Shown here one piece after another: positions 24,055-35,787 of a stretch of 64,000 nucleotides of DNA; position 1 is the stretch's first letter; each line of letters begins with the position of its first letter. The position numbers were made by a program, and so were the translations under genes. Origin of the DNA: Paramormyrops kingsleyae (lineage: Eukaryota; Chordata; Actinopteri; Osteoglossiformes; Mormyridae). The notes under the pieces are model-generated. The model ran no database searches, had not been told where the DNA came from, and saw nothing but the letters and a program-made list of their open reading frames with translations. The stretch lies in assembly GCF_048594095.1 (NCBI RefSeq), contig NC_132804.1, positions 23,915,773 to 23,979,772 of the forward strand, in the 5' to 3' direction.

Positions 24055-27000
24055 ACCAGAAGTGGGCTCAGGAATCTTTTTAGAGAAGGCATCTGAAATC
24101 TCGAGATCCATCTTCCGTGACATAGCAGTTTACTCACACTCTGACATATCACATTTCTTTGATGGATAGATACTTCGCATGATTTTTCAATAAAAAGTCT
24201 GCATTTACATTTTTTTTCTGCTGAGCTGTTTGCATCGTGACCTGAATTGATTCCTGTGGCTTATCCAGAATGAGCTTTGCAGATCTGGGAAATGTAGTAT
24301 CTTTTCTAATGAGATTGTTGGTTCCAGTGTCCTCAGTTTAACCTGCGATGCAACCAAATCTCCTTATAGTTGCAGTAGACTGATGTGTGCTGTTTCTGTT
24401 GTTGGTCTATCCTGTTGATGCTGTTTTTCTGTTTCCACAACAGCCTGTGTGTTTATTGTGAGGGCGATGAGCTCCTTTCATGCAGATTTTTTTCACTGCA
24501 CAGCACAACTAGGGGACACAACTTTGCTTCTCAAGCTGCAGGAAAATACAGTCTGAGGACTCAGGTCATGGGCATTGACACTCAGAAATCAACAGTACGT
24601 CCTCATGCTGAAACCTCCAGTAAATATCAAATAATTTAGTGAAAACCACACAGGCCTCACAGCAATACGCCCTGTACTCCCTGGAACAACATTCCACCCC
24701 CCAGGCTCACCTCTGCCAGCCACCAGCAGGTAGCCTGACCTTTCAAGTGACTGGCAGTTCATTTGAATTCAACCATATCTGCTTTTCCAGTGGTCACAGT
24801 AAAACGAAACAGGAATCCCATCTTAAAACACTGGTTACCTTTGACCTTCTATAATGTAAAACCAGTCTGAAGTGCAGGAAAACAGCTGAATTGTCTAAAA
24901 GCAAAAGCGGCTTTATTTCACTTGCACTGAATGCCATTAAAAAAAACACTTTGGCTTTAACCTGGTGATATTTAGTGGGGTCATTAGGTAAACAGGCTTG
25001 TAACGGGATTTCAGTGCCAGAAGGAGAATTCCAATCACAGCTTTTCTAACATTCTTGACCAGCTCCATCATGAAACTATTCACGTTATGAATGGTATGCT
25101 TTAACCAAACAAAATAGAGTCAGTATAGAAATAACTTTAATTAATAGAGAGTGACTCAGCTTTCAGGATTGCACTGTATACCATGATAGATTTTATGGAT
25201 ACGCGTAAATGGCCCATTTCCAAACGTGGATGTGTGTCATAGAGATTCTCATCAAATTGGATTAACCTTGCGATCACAATTTGACTGCATATTATTGTCC
25301 ACTCAGACAACGAATCCACCCCTCCTCATTCACAGCACAGTTCACTGAATCGCAGAGCCACATACTGGAAAACATTTTGGCTGACTCAACCATTTACTGC
25401 CAGCCAAATCTGCCCTCCTGCCCCGCCTGGCTTGGCTGAACGTGTGTTATTCGGGTCAAGATGTCATTGTGGATCTGGCACCTACAGAAAGATGAGCTTA
25501 TCATTAACCGTCCAGGAGGGAGGGGCGGACAGTCACTTACTTTCAAACTGGTCTGCATGGCGTCTGATCTTAGAGAACCTAACAGGGCACCAGAGATGAG
25601 TGTCCTGTGAAGGTTTTAAAAGGGCCGCCTTTGATTGAAAAATCGTCTGATCTTCCAAAGCCGGCCTCCTCGGGCTGGCGCCTGGGGGGTCTGCAATGGG
25701 GGAGGCCCCAGTGGTTTCTTTGCGCCAGCCTGCCCCCAGATGGAGTGCCATTCTGCGTGCCCTGTCAAAGGACTGAAACCAACGCATTTAAATTGCAGTA
25801 GCATTTTGTTGACGCTTGGGTAATTTCGTAAAGTTTCACACGATTCGGGGTGGCGTGGTCATCTTGCAGGTGGCGGTGTTTCCTAGCATTGCTAACCCCC
25901 AGGGTTAAATCCCACCTTCCTGGATAGGAGCTCTGCAGGTTATTTTTCTTTGTTTTACACTGCAGGCACTGCCACCTCATGGACAAACAGTTTGGGTGAA
26001 CTTGAAGGCGTTTCTGAGTGTTTGTCTGTGTCCTGCCCAGGAAGTATTGATGGCCAAGCGGTGACTCGGAGAGGATGTTTAGATTAGTCAGTAATAACCT
26101 GACATGGACTGAAAGAACAATTGGTCATCAAGACATTAACGTGATTTTAAAAGCAAATTTGACATAAACATCAGGCAGCATATTTACATAAATCCAAAAT
26201 AGTTTCACCGCAGTCTAGTTATGAACAAATGTGGTTCATTTCAGTAATTAGCAGATGTACTTGAGTCAAATAAACCTCATTAAAATCTTTAAATGCAACT
26301 TGCATTTACCCTGATATGGTTAAAACTGATTGTAAAAAGAAGTATTTAATTGAACAAAATATGGATTAAAAGGTTACTAGGATGTCTTCCTCAGTGGTTT
26401 CTTGTTCTCAAATTGTCCATCCAAAAAGTGATATTATTACAGTTTGTATCTGTTACTTCTTCAGGTGCTTTTACAGGTTCATTACGGGTTGTTGTCCTTT
26501 TATCTAGTTCCAGCCCCCCGACATTACAGGCAGTAGGACTCTTCTCCATTAGCGGCACTAGGTGAATATGGGGTCTGTTGCTAAGTTATTATATAGACAT
26601 CTTAGATACAGTCAGTCATGTGTTTGGAATGACCTCTGCATGGAGCAGATGCTTTCTGAAATGTGCAGGCAAAACAATATCATGCCATTTTATGCCTGAG
26701 TGAGTCCAGAGAGGTCAGAACAGCCACATCTCCATCGATTTGGCTCCAGTCAGGAGCTCCGTTGAATTTTGAAGTCAAATAGTCAAAAAAACCTTCAGTG
26801 TCAGGCCACATCTACCTGTATCTCCATGAACCTTTTAGTGCCCTGTTATGAAATTAAAATGTAATGCTACTGAAGTATGCTTCTTTGATTATGCAGTGTA
26901 ATTGCTGAGAATGCTTGAATGAAAAAGACTGCCATGCAGACTCTATATGGTAATAAGTACAAACAGAAAACACAATTTGTTTCCACTGCCTATACAAAAA

Positions 27001-27883
27001 TCCAGATATGTATGAAAACAACTGTTTTATTGCATTTGCAGTGGGATTTACTAGTATTGCTTTCTCTTGTACATCTTATTGCTTGAAGTGTGAGACAGTC
27101 CCTCTGCTCTAGTCTTTGCTGGGAGGAACCTGAATCAGTTCAATAAAAAGGCATATCAGAAATTATGGAACTTTGGACCAGATGAATAAAGGTTTCAGTC
27201 TCTTGAGTCGCACTTCTAGACTCAACTATAAGGTGAATTGTGCCAGTGAAATGGTGCGATTTTAAGCTACATAAATTGGATTAAATTGACCGCTGGATAA
27301 TAACAGTATGATGTAAAAGGCAGATATATTTTTTATGGGAAAAGACATTTGTCCTTGGCATGAAAATGCTCGCCACTTTCAGTAATGTCTAATATGCCTC
27401 TGAAACGTAAATATGCTGCAGTAAAAATTATGTCTGTGGGTGAGTTTTGTACAGGTGGATGTGGTTTACGATGTAAAATGGCAGGCTTAATGGATCAGTT
27501 TTTTTTCTTGGCTGCACTGGTGCACAGTGGTCATGATGCACCAGGATGATATTGTCACCGTCCATCCCCAAGGTCGCCCATCAGCACCAGAATCACCATG
27601 TACACTCAGTGAGAAAAATAGGCTACGTCACTGAAGGTCTTCCCTCGCCAGCCAGCCGCTAACAGCGAAGATTCGGAGCCTGTAGAAAGAGCAGGGCGTG
27701 CTGTGCTAATCGCACGCCGTCATCCGTGTCATACAGCCTTCATAACACTCCTTCAGTGTCTGAAGATTAAACTGTTTGTTCCATTTGCATGGTATTTGTG
27801 GTAAACATGTAGACAACCAAGTTTTTTTTGTAAAAGCATTTACTGCATTTGTCTGAAGCAGATGACTGTAATTACTTTTCCTT

Positions 27884-28342
27884 TGTCATACAAAATGGAT
27901 TAGACAAAACGGAGCACAAGTAGGAAGGACACCAGAGTCGGGACCCAGAGTGCGGGAGACACCGGGTTTATTGCGGTACCGATAAACACCAAATCCAAAG
28001 GGCGGCACTGGAGATGTAGTCGGGGACGGAGCAGAAGGGTCGTAAGCCAAGGGGATCAGTCCTACACGATCACACAGGACACGGGGCAGAGCAGGACAGG
28101 AGGCAGGATGATAGGAGGTCCAGGACAGGCAGGCGGGGCAGGCGAGGAGGACAGGGCAGGACAGGATACGCGGGGCAGGAGAGAGAGACAATAGACGATC
28201 AAATGCTCAGCAAGGCACTTCTAAACAATGGCAACAATACTTCGCAAAGTCTGCTGGTCCAGGACCGTCCCTTTAACTAAAAGGGGCGGTTCCCTTCCGG
28301 GTTGCTTCCGCGGTGGGGCGTGGTCCAGGTCCCGATGTGACA
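27884..28342 (-). mobile_element. Candidate solo LTR, gypsy-type
   Basis: Read on the minus strand it begins TGTCACATCGGGACCTGG and ends TTTTGTATGACA, giving the TG..CA ends usual for LTRs with a TGTCA/TGACA inverted pair. It has an AATAAA signal (complement near 27967-27972) about 85 bp before the end, placed like an R-region polyadenylation signal. The interior is CCTG-rich (GGACAGG repeats on +). It has no internal coding region or second LTR, so it would be a solo LTR. No clear 4-6 bp target duplication was found (CCTT versus GAGG flanks), which lowers confidence. Confidence 0.5.
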
Positions 28343-28944
28343 GAGGGAACTTCAGCAAAACCAACGTCCCCAGTACTGAACGTGTCACACAATATAGGAA
28401 AAGACTGGGATGTGACTGAGAAAGGCTGGAATGTGTGAGATTCTCATTCACAAAGGGTAACTTATTCTTGTGATCAGCAGCTGAATACCCTGGAAATCTA
28501 GAGTTAATAGAATAAAATTCAAGTCATGCTGGGTGGTTTGGAGTTGTGTTACTCACCCCATTGAAATATTCGCTAAACTAATTTTACTAACGCTAAAATG
28601 AAAAAAAAAAACATTTAATAAAAGGTATTTTCCTTTTTATCCAAAACTCATTATTCCTTTTATACTGTTTTTCATTACATCGATACATAATTGAAAAGTC
28701 ATCAGATTAGGGGTTAAAGCTATTTTATAATTTTATATACCTAAAATTATTTAAAATAAAATTTTCAGTGTGAATCTATAATATATTAAATGGTTTTCAT
28801 TTTAAGGTATGACAAAATCATGGTTTAACATAACATATTAATGTTGAACATGGACCACATACACTGGATTGATACAGGATTATGCAAATGAAGTCATGGT
28901 TTTCAAAATACTTTTTCTCTTACCTAAATTGTTTTAGCTGTACT

Positions 28945-29100
28945 TTATGTATTTACCAGACGCTTTTATCTGAAATGACGTGGTTCAGCCAGTCCCTGGA
29001 GCAGCTGGAGGTTAGGGGTCTTGTTCTAGTGACATCATTCTGCCAACCATAGGATTTTAGGTGGTGAACTTCGAATACCAGGCCTAAATCACTGACTAAA
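28945..29100. repeat. Fish dispersed repeat, GCAGACGCTTTTATC type
   Basis: TTTACCAGACGCTTTTATCT followed by GTGGTTCAGCCAGTCCCTGG, AGGTTAGGGGTCTTGTTC and a GAACTTCGAATACCAGGCCT box follows the order of a very common fish repeat. It ends where the Rex3 coding remnant begins, so the LINE probably inserted into or next to it. Confidence 0.55.
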
Positions 29101-29104
29101 TTGC

Positions 29105-30230
29105 CGCTGTGTACGCGCCAAACACTTGTTCAGAGTATCTGGCCTCCTTGGAGACCTTGGAAGGGGTGCTGGAAGGGGTCCCTTCTGGGATTTTAATTTC
29201 CACGTTGGGAATGACAGTGAAACCTGGAAGGCTGTGATTGGGAGGAATGGCCTGCCCAGTCGGAATCCGAGCAGTGATCAGTTATTGGACTTCTGTGCTG
29301 ATCACGGTTTGCCCATAACCAACAACATAAGGGCGTTCAAAAGTGTTCATGGCATCAGAGCACCCAAGGCTGCAACTCAATGATCAATTTCGTAATTTTA
29401 TCATCGGATCTTCTTCCGCATGTTTTGGACACTCAGGTGAAGGGGGGAGCTGAACTGTCAGATGATCACCACCTGGTGGTAAGCTGGACCTGGTGGCAGG
29501 GGAAGATGCTGGATAGACCCGGTTCACCCAAACGCATAGTGAGGGTATGCTCTGAGCGTCTGGTGGAGGCCCCTGTCTGGGAGATCTTTAACTCACACCT
29601 GTGGCAGAACTTCTCTTGCATCCCGAGAGATCAGGGGATATTGAGCCTGAATGGCCAATGTTCCTGGACTCCATTGCTGAGGCAGCGGTGTGGAGCTGTG
29701 GCCATAAGGTTGTTGGTGCCCGTCACGGCGGCAATCCCTAAACCCGATGGTGGACACCAGCGGTAAAGGGAGCTGTCAGGCTGAAGAAGGAGGCCTTCGA
29801 AGCTACGTTACTGTATGGGACTCCTGAAGCAGCTGACGTGGACCAGCAGGCCAAGCGGAAACTGGCTTTGGCGGTTCTGGAGGTGGGAAGAAAGGTTTTA
29901 CCCATGGTGTTTACAGCAGGGATGGAGAACTGTTGACATCAAATGGAGATATAGTCGGGCGATGGAAGGAGGAGTTCAGACATTCAGAAGGGGCTTAAAG
30001 GAGAGCTGCTGCTCCTCTGCATTGAAAGGAGCCAGTTGAAGTGGTTCAGGCATCTGTCTAGAATGTCTCCTGGACGGCTCCCTGGGGCAATGTTTCGGGC
30101 ATGTCCAACTAGGTGGAGATCCTGGGGCAGACCCAGGACATGCTGGGCATCTGTGCTTAGACTGCTGTCTCCACGACCTGACCCCCAATACGGGGCAGAT
30201 GATGGATGGATGGATGGATGGATGGATGGA
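29105..30230 (+). mobile_element. Rex3-like (RTE clade) LINE, internally deleted
   Basis: Three blocks in order support this. First (29111-29766), an endonuclease-domain remnant with VYAPNTCSEYLASLE, then, after a frameshift, HVGNDSETWKAVIGRNGLP, LLDFCADHGLPITN, VKGGAELSDDHHLVVSW and RIVRVCSERL. Second (29763-29880), an endonuclease-RT linker trace. Third (29935-30190), the extreme C-terminus with MSPGRLPGAMFRACPT and LLRLLSPRPDP. The element ends in a GATG tandem tail (30198-30230), the usual Rex3 3' end. Nearly all of the reverse transcriptase is missing and the frames are broken, so it cannot move by itself. Confidence 0.85.
29126..29766 (+). pseudogene. Rex3 endonuclease-domain remnant
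   Basis: Two adjoining frames (29126-29383 and 29380-29766) carry parts of an exonuclease-endonuclease-phosphatase domain of the RTE LINE type. GNDSETW..VIGRNG, SDQLLDFCADHGL and GAELSDDHHLVVSW are family signatures; the DHHLV block is part of the catalytic C-terminal motif. At least one frameshift separates the N-terminal VYAPNT block from GNDSETW and a second separates the two frames. The start codon of the original protein is not present (5' truncated). Confidence 0.8.
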
Positions 30231-30786
30231 AATTTTTAAAATGCTTAGGAAAATCTTTTCCTGACTATGGGATTTTACAATGACATAGCTGGTCAATTCT
30301 GGGACTCCATTCAATCTAAAATCTTATAGTCATTCAGCACTATGCTACCTGCTACCTGCCTGTAAGGCCGCCCCTGCAGGGCATGGGCTCCTCAGCATGG
30401 GTGCATTTTCACCCATAGACCAGTCACTCCTTGTTCTTTAGCATAGTGCAAGCGTTGTATCACCTGACTATAATTCCAGGTCTTTTAGGCTGAGACCTGC
30501 TTGAGTTTCTCTGTTTTTCCAGCATTTCCTGGATTTGCCATGCTGTCGCTAACTTAAATTTCCTGGTACGCGCTAATCCCGTTGTTCACTGCTACCCGCG
30601 AGGGGCTTCAGGCCGCTGTTAGTGAGATAAACGGTTCTCGGCCATGCTGGGTCAGTGACCTGAATCAACAACAGCTGTGGACCTGGCCGTCAATGTTAGC
30701 AAGGCCTAGCGATTAGCGCCGAGCTGCAGCGTGGTACCGCGTCCTTCCATCTCCAGGGTGACCTTCTTGTTCTTACGCCCCCACAG

Positions 30787-30935
30787 AAGCACAAGGTGGA
30801 CCTCTTCTACAAGCTACGTCACGTGATGAACGAGCTGATCGACCTGCGGAGGCAGATGCTGTCCGGTCACCTGACACAAGACCAGATCCGCGACGTCAAG
30901 CGGCATATTACAGTCCGGTTGGACTGGGGCAACGA
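30787..30935 (+). CDS. dock3: dock3 exon, helical region (KHKVDLFYKLRHVMNEL)
   Basis: This exon has 149 nt: 49 codons plus the first two bases of a glutamate codon. The acceptor is CCCCACAG and the donor is GTGAGT at 30936. It reads KHKVDLFYKLRHVMNEL, then SGHLTQDQIRDVKRHITVRL and DWGN. The block LRRQMLSGHLTQDQ and the KRHIT.RLDWGN core are among the best conserved parts of the DOCK-B N-terminal helical region. The K-H-K-V-D start separates DOCK3 from DOCK4, whose equivalent segment begins differently. It is separated from the previous exon by 26.6 kb, the largest complete intron in the window. There is no frame break or unusual residue. Confidence 0.95.
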
Positions 30936-33740
30936 GTGAGTCCCGTTTCTATAAGTGTGCATGAATCCTCTTACTATTTCTGTATTTTTCATTGCACCCA
31001 TGTGACAGGAGATCCTCAGTAAACTCCCTCTGATTCTGAACCTTGGCGCTTCCTTTCTAGGGTCTATTCTTCCCCCATTTGTGGACTTTTCTGGATCCTC
31101 TTAAAGAGCAGTTGTCTCACAATACATATTTTTTATGATTCCTTTTTTTTTATCATTCCTTTCCCTTATGTTTCTGCTCCTTTTTTCCCTCCTCTCTTGT
31201 CGAGCCATGGCGTGGCAGAAACTGATGCATTTTGCCCCCGTGGGCGCGCAGTTGGACACAGCAGCGTGTGGCTGCTTTTCCGCTAGGCTGACCCCACAAC
31301 CAGGTCCCCAGGGGAATCTAGGGGGATGGGGTGGCGTACAGGGTGAGAAATGGGATTTTACACTACTCCACCTGCCTACTTGCCAGTCCTGTGAGGGCTA
31401 CACGTTTCACTAAGGTGGCATCTTCTAATTCTCAGCCCATTAGCACACCAAGCACGGCATGTTGCAGGTCGTGCTGGGCTAGCAGGTGTTCGACGACAGT
31501 TCCCCTGCTTTTTAAATATGACTTATGTTTCGGTCATTGCTTCTTTTGCCCCTGCTGTCCTGTTACTGCACTTGCGATTAAAAATGATTGCACTGATTTA
31601 GATATCTTAATTGAGACACTTAAACCCCAGGCTGACCATGTCAGATGGCCACCATTTTCCTATAATTTTTGATTGCCTCCTTCTTGTACATAACCTATTG
31701 CCTCCACATGTCAGGTCATTAAGGCTGGTAATTGCGTGGAATACTCTGGTAATTGGCCTGGACTCCAGAGTAGAGCGAGGACGCCTCTTGGCCTAAGACA
31801 CTAAGAGGCACAAGACACACCATGAGTTGCTGATAGCAGGACTTCAGCCAAATTTGCGCCCGATTATTCTACTGGCATTGCCACACATGCCACTGACGCT
31901 CAGTTAGCTGCAGTGCTGTCAGTTAGCTGGACATCCACGTCAAATGAATGCGAAACAAATTAACCTGTTCTAAGAACAGTATATGGAAACAAAAGGAGTA
32001 ATTGTGTATTTTGGAAGAAAGTAGCATTTGTTGGTTGTCATTATTTTGCTTAGGTCTCACTAACTGCTGCTGTTTTAAGAGTATTTATGGCTGCTGCCAT
32101 AGCCTCTCTCGCTCCGGGGCCCCGAGTTTAATTGCCGCTCAATTTCCCTGTCTTTTCCCTGGGTAATTGCTAGCGCACCCTTGGAGCGACTCCTTCTGCT
32201 TCTGTACTCCCCCACCAAAAAGTTGCTGGCCAGACACAAAGAGAACAAGAGAAATCAGCTATTACTCCTTCCCCCCCTTCCCCCTAGACGAAGGAATTCT
32301 TAAGTTGATGCTCAATAAAATCTTGCCAACTTAGGCTAATTAGTTTGCAAAAACTATACCGTACCGGGGATTGTCGAGGGAGACAGAGCTGCAGTGCAAG
32401 TAGAATGATGGCTGATCCGGATAGCTGCGGATGTCTGCGTATCATGTGGAATAACTTTTATTTGTGTGAGGTCCTGCAGGACATTATGGTCCCAGGGACC
32501 TGCAGTATACAGAGCAATTTGCGTTTACTGCAGGGACCCGGCTTGGACAGTCTGTCGGTTCCCAGCGTGCTGAAATTTTAATGCGAATGATGGGCTACCC
32601 TGTTTTTTTTTCTCAAGCGATGGATCATCTGAAGTTTTGAGGTTCAAGTCTCACATTTTCTGCTTCCTCTCCCAGGGGAAGAAGCCCAAACGAAACAAAA
32701 CCGTTGCATCTTGTGAATTAGGGGGAAATCAAAACATGTTGGCCGCCCCAAGGAATTTTTGACAGAGATTTCTGTTTCTGAGTCAGCGACACCGGATCTG
32801 GCAACTAATGGGACGTGTCAGAACTTTCCAGAGTTTCTGTGGAAACGGACCCATGTTGGCCTGAAACTGTTATAAGCGCCTTTCTCATCCCAAAATAGTC
32901 AGAATGTTGGTGTGATTTCAAACATTGTTTATGTGAGTAAATATCATTATTGTTGTTGCACTTCAGTGGTAATTGTCTATCAATATATTACATTTAACAC
33001 ATTGACTTACAACATACAGACCTACAAAGAGACATAAGCAAATCAGCATGCAGAAAATTTAATCTAAGAGCGCTTTTTTCTAACACCAACTGTTAGTGTT
33101 ATAAATAGTAAAAAGTATATTAAATTAAAAAATGAATCAGTGTTAGAAATTTAGCAACATTAAGCCTATGGATGAATTAACCTGAACTTTAAATACCAGA
33201 TGGTTTCTTGGAATAAATCAAATGGGCTTTATTGTCATACCATCCATATTAGGGCTGGGCGATATGACCTCAAATCAATATCACGATTAATCAACATTTT
33301 ACCTCGAGTAATGGACGATTATTTTGTTTCTTGTTTGTTTTTTTGCCCTCATATTTCATTGACAAGGTTTGTACTGTAAATATGCTCAACTGTTAAAGCT
33401 GGAATATTTTTTCTAATATGATTTTAAAATAATTGAAGGAAACACACACAGATGAGCCATTTATGGTTATTCATTGAATATTTTGATCAACTGAAATCAA
33501 AGCATAAATCTCTTGAAATGAAAACATCTTATGAACATGGTCACAAGTTCCCTAAAAAAGTAGAAAATGAACAGTTTACATCTCTTGCAAACAAAACCTT
33601 TTATAGTGATTATGTCTGTCTGGGTGAAATTGATCACTATGGATGATCATTACACCTGATTTTTTTCCTTTTTTGTCTCAGCCAGTTATCTATCTAATTG
33701 ACATTTGTATTATATTTTATTACATGACAATAAGGTAATA

Positions 33741-34269
33741 CAACGGACACTAAGCGGTCACTATTTACTGAATTTTATTGACTCTTTCAAAATACAGTAC
33801 AGCTGTTTCAAATGCTCTTCAAATTACAGTACTGTACAATTTAAATTAATGAACTGTGTATAATTCAAATATGCTATAATACAGTACAGTACTGTACATA
33901 AAATATAGCTTATTGTAATTTAGTTTTGGGCAGTTTATCATAAACTTTGATGAGTCTATATTCATAATAGACAGAGAATGATTTTCTTTTTCCCCTCGTT
34001 CTCTGTACACGCAACATTAGCCTCAGGTAGCTATCCAGAAGCAGACACGTTTCTGCAAGGCAAAGTAGACAAGTAAAAAAAGAATTACCATAGCTGTAAT
34101 TTTTTCTATATATTGTTATGTATAAAAAGACCCAAAATGAACACTGTAAGCGAACTACTTGATTACTATAAGCAAATTATATAAACAGTATTTGTACAGG
34201 AATGAAGCTTTTTGATCTATATATGCAGTTGATCACTATAACCATGATCACTATAAGCGGTTTCCACTG
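33741..34269. mobile_element. Candidate Tigger/pogo-like element nested in the hAT
   Basis: The right end, reverse-complemented, reads CAGTGGAAACCGCTTATAGT, a form typical of Tigger-like elements, followed by TA. The left end CAACGGACACTAAGCGGTCA is preceded by TA (33739-33740). Seven of the first ten end positions agree, and GCGGT/ACCGC plus ATAGTGATC repeats occur near both ends. The interior (about 33795-33905) has several ACAGTACTGTAC palindromes and no transposase. The left boundary is the weaker of the two. Confidence 0.5.
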
Positions 34270-34273
34270 TATT

Positions 34274-34477
34274 TTAAATATTGTTAGTGTTGAAACCGGT
34301 TGGAGATATTACCTTTGGAAGCTGAAAATGTTTTTTACAATGTTTACATTTGACCCTTTTTTGCTTGGTGTCGTCTTCATTAAAGCCACAATGTGTCCAA
34401 ATGACAGACACGGCATTTTTCTTTGGTACAAGCTGCTCCAGCTGCTCAGTTGGCTCAGTGTTTGAGTTCTCCTCCAT
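34274..34477 (-). pseudogene. BED-type zinc finger start of hAT transposase
   Basis: The 67-residue frame starts MEENSNTEPTEQLEQLVPKK and contains SVIWTHCGFNEDDTKQKRVK then CKHCKKHF, the aromatic W plus C-x2-C half of a BED finger found at the N-terminus of hAT transposases. It ends in NTNNI, where the family continues into the His pair of the finger. The stop lies a few bases from the edge of the nested element at 34269, so the insertion seems to have cut the gene here. No catalytic core is present. Confidence 0.72.
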
Positions 34478-35787
34478 GTTGCTTCAATGTCGCAGATTGG
34501 ATGGGGCGGAGTCACGTGACCACACATGCAGTAGTATGTTTTTAAGGGGACAGTACATGAACACACACTGGGGATAATATTAACAGAACTTTTGTAAGTA
34601 TTAACAGTATTTAAAAAAAATAAAAATTAAGCAATCGACATGGGCAGGATTACATCGATTAGAGGTTCTGAATGTTGGTTTTGATTAATTTTCGATTAAT
34701 TGCTCAGCCCTAATCCATATACACATGTACGGTGGCACGAATGAATGTTTCCCCAGGACCATGGTGGAACATGCAAACACCAACATGCAAAAGTAACAAG
34801 GGGAGGGTTTTAACGTTGCCAGGACATTGCAAACTGGGTGAGGGACACAGGGGTTTGTATACATAGTGCAATATGTATGCAAATAATAATTAATAGAGTA
34901 GTAGTGTTATGAGGTGGAATGAGATTAGCAGCTGATTTTATTACGGGGGAAAATGCAGCAATAAGTATTATAAATGATTCAGTTCAGGTACGACTGTGTG
35001 ATTTCCTAGGTAAGACCTCACCATATGCAAATGCCAATAGAATGTTTTTGCAGTTCATATTTACCAAATAATTGGGTGTAAAACCAGCAACCCAACAAGA
35101 GCAAAAGATGACCTGTTTTTGATGACTTTCTGTACTCTCACGTTTTCCCATGTTCCATATTTATGCACCTGTGATCCAATGACCACATTTCTCTGAGTTT
35201 ATCACATAGAAAAAAATGCAGAATTAAGATAAATTCCTAAAAGAATATATTAATCCAGGCCCCTAGGACACAGTAACTGTGGCATTTTGATAACTGATAT
35301 GTCCACAATTGGATAAAAAATATCCAATTACTAGTGAAGGATCCCTGCCCTTCAGCTTCCAATGACCAGCGGAAAAGATACAGTGGCCCAGTGTGACTCT
35401 GATGGTAACATTTTTGGGTTGACAAATTACTTTATTAATGTGGTTTCACCTTTAACCATCTCTGCCTTTTGGCTGTTATTTTTATCTTACTTTTTCATAA
35501 TAACTTCATTCATGTACAGGTATGGATAAGTTGTATGGATTGTTGAAAAAGATTTTGAAAAACACCTCCAAACAGAAATGTTGGTAGTAATCATAAATCC
35601 TCCTTCATATTACCCTTATTGTAAACCTCATCACCCAAAAGAGAATGGGCAATGATGTTTAAGTACTAATTTAGACTTTAATATAATTAAGGAATGATGT
35701 CCTACAAAATAGTGAAAAATGTATTTTCATTGCCATGTGTTTGGGTATCAGTTTCAACTGTCCTTTCCTTCTTCAAAACCTTCAGAA

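Larger units (their letters stand above)
4169..30786 (+). other. dock3 intron, 26.6 kb
   Basis: The intron runs from donor GTGAGT to acceptor CCACAG. Recognisable contents are a SINE-type repeat (4198-4385), R1 copies near 5671, 9784, 11691, 14898 and 19629, a 32-bp duplication (6081-6144), a candidate MITE (9988-10621), G-runs at 18249, 18978, 22993 and 24035, a solo LTR (27884-28342), a repeat fragment (28945-29100) and a Rex3 LINE (29105-30230). I see nothing identifiable in the long stretches 6150-9780, 11860-14890, 15070-18240, 19730-22990 and 24060-27880. Open frames in them lack splice-linked conservation or known motifs. Confidence 0.85.
33250..34712 (-). mobile_element. hAT transposon, 1,463 bp, defective
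   Basis: The ends are inverted: TAGGGCTGGGCGAT at the left, and TAGGGCTGAGCAAT when the right end is reverse-complemented. It is flanked by a perfect 8-bp duplication ATCCATAT (33242-33249 and 34713-34720), the target-site length typical of hAT elements. The minus strand carries the start of a BED-finger transposase near the right end. The catalytic domain is gone, and the middle is occupied by a second, Tigger-like element. Confidence 0.88.
33213..34860. repeat. R2 dispersed repeat, split by a hAT insertion
   Basis: R2 is my label for a repeat with TCAAATGGGCTTTATTGTCA then TACCATCCATATACA. The left piece (33213-33249) stops at ATCCATAT and the right piece resumes at 34713 with ATCCATATACACATGTACGG, then CCCCAGGACCATGGTGG. 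The unbroken copy at 38436 joins these parts directly, showing that this one was split. Sequences of the form TTTATTGTCA...CCAGGACCATGGTG are frequent in fish genomes. Confidence 0.8.

Noticed and set aside
33452..33646. 64-codon + frame inside the hAT
   Set aside because: It is AT-rich and has no similarity to transposase motifs. The real transposase remnant is on the opposite strand.
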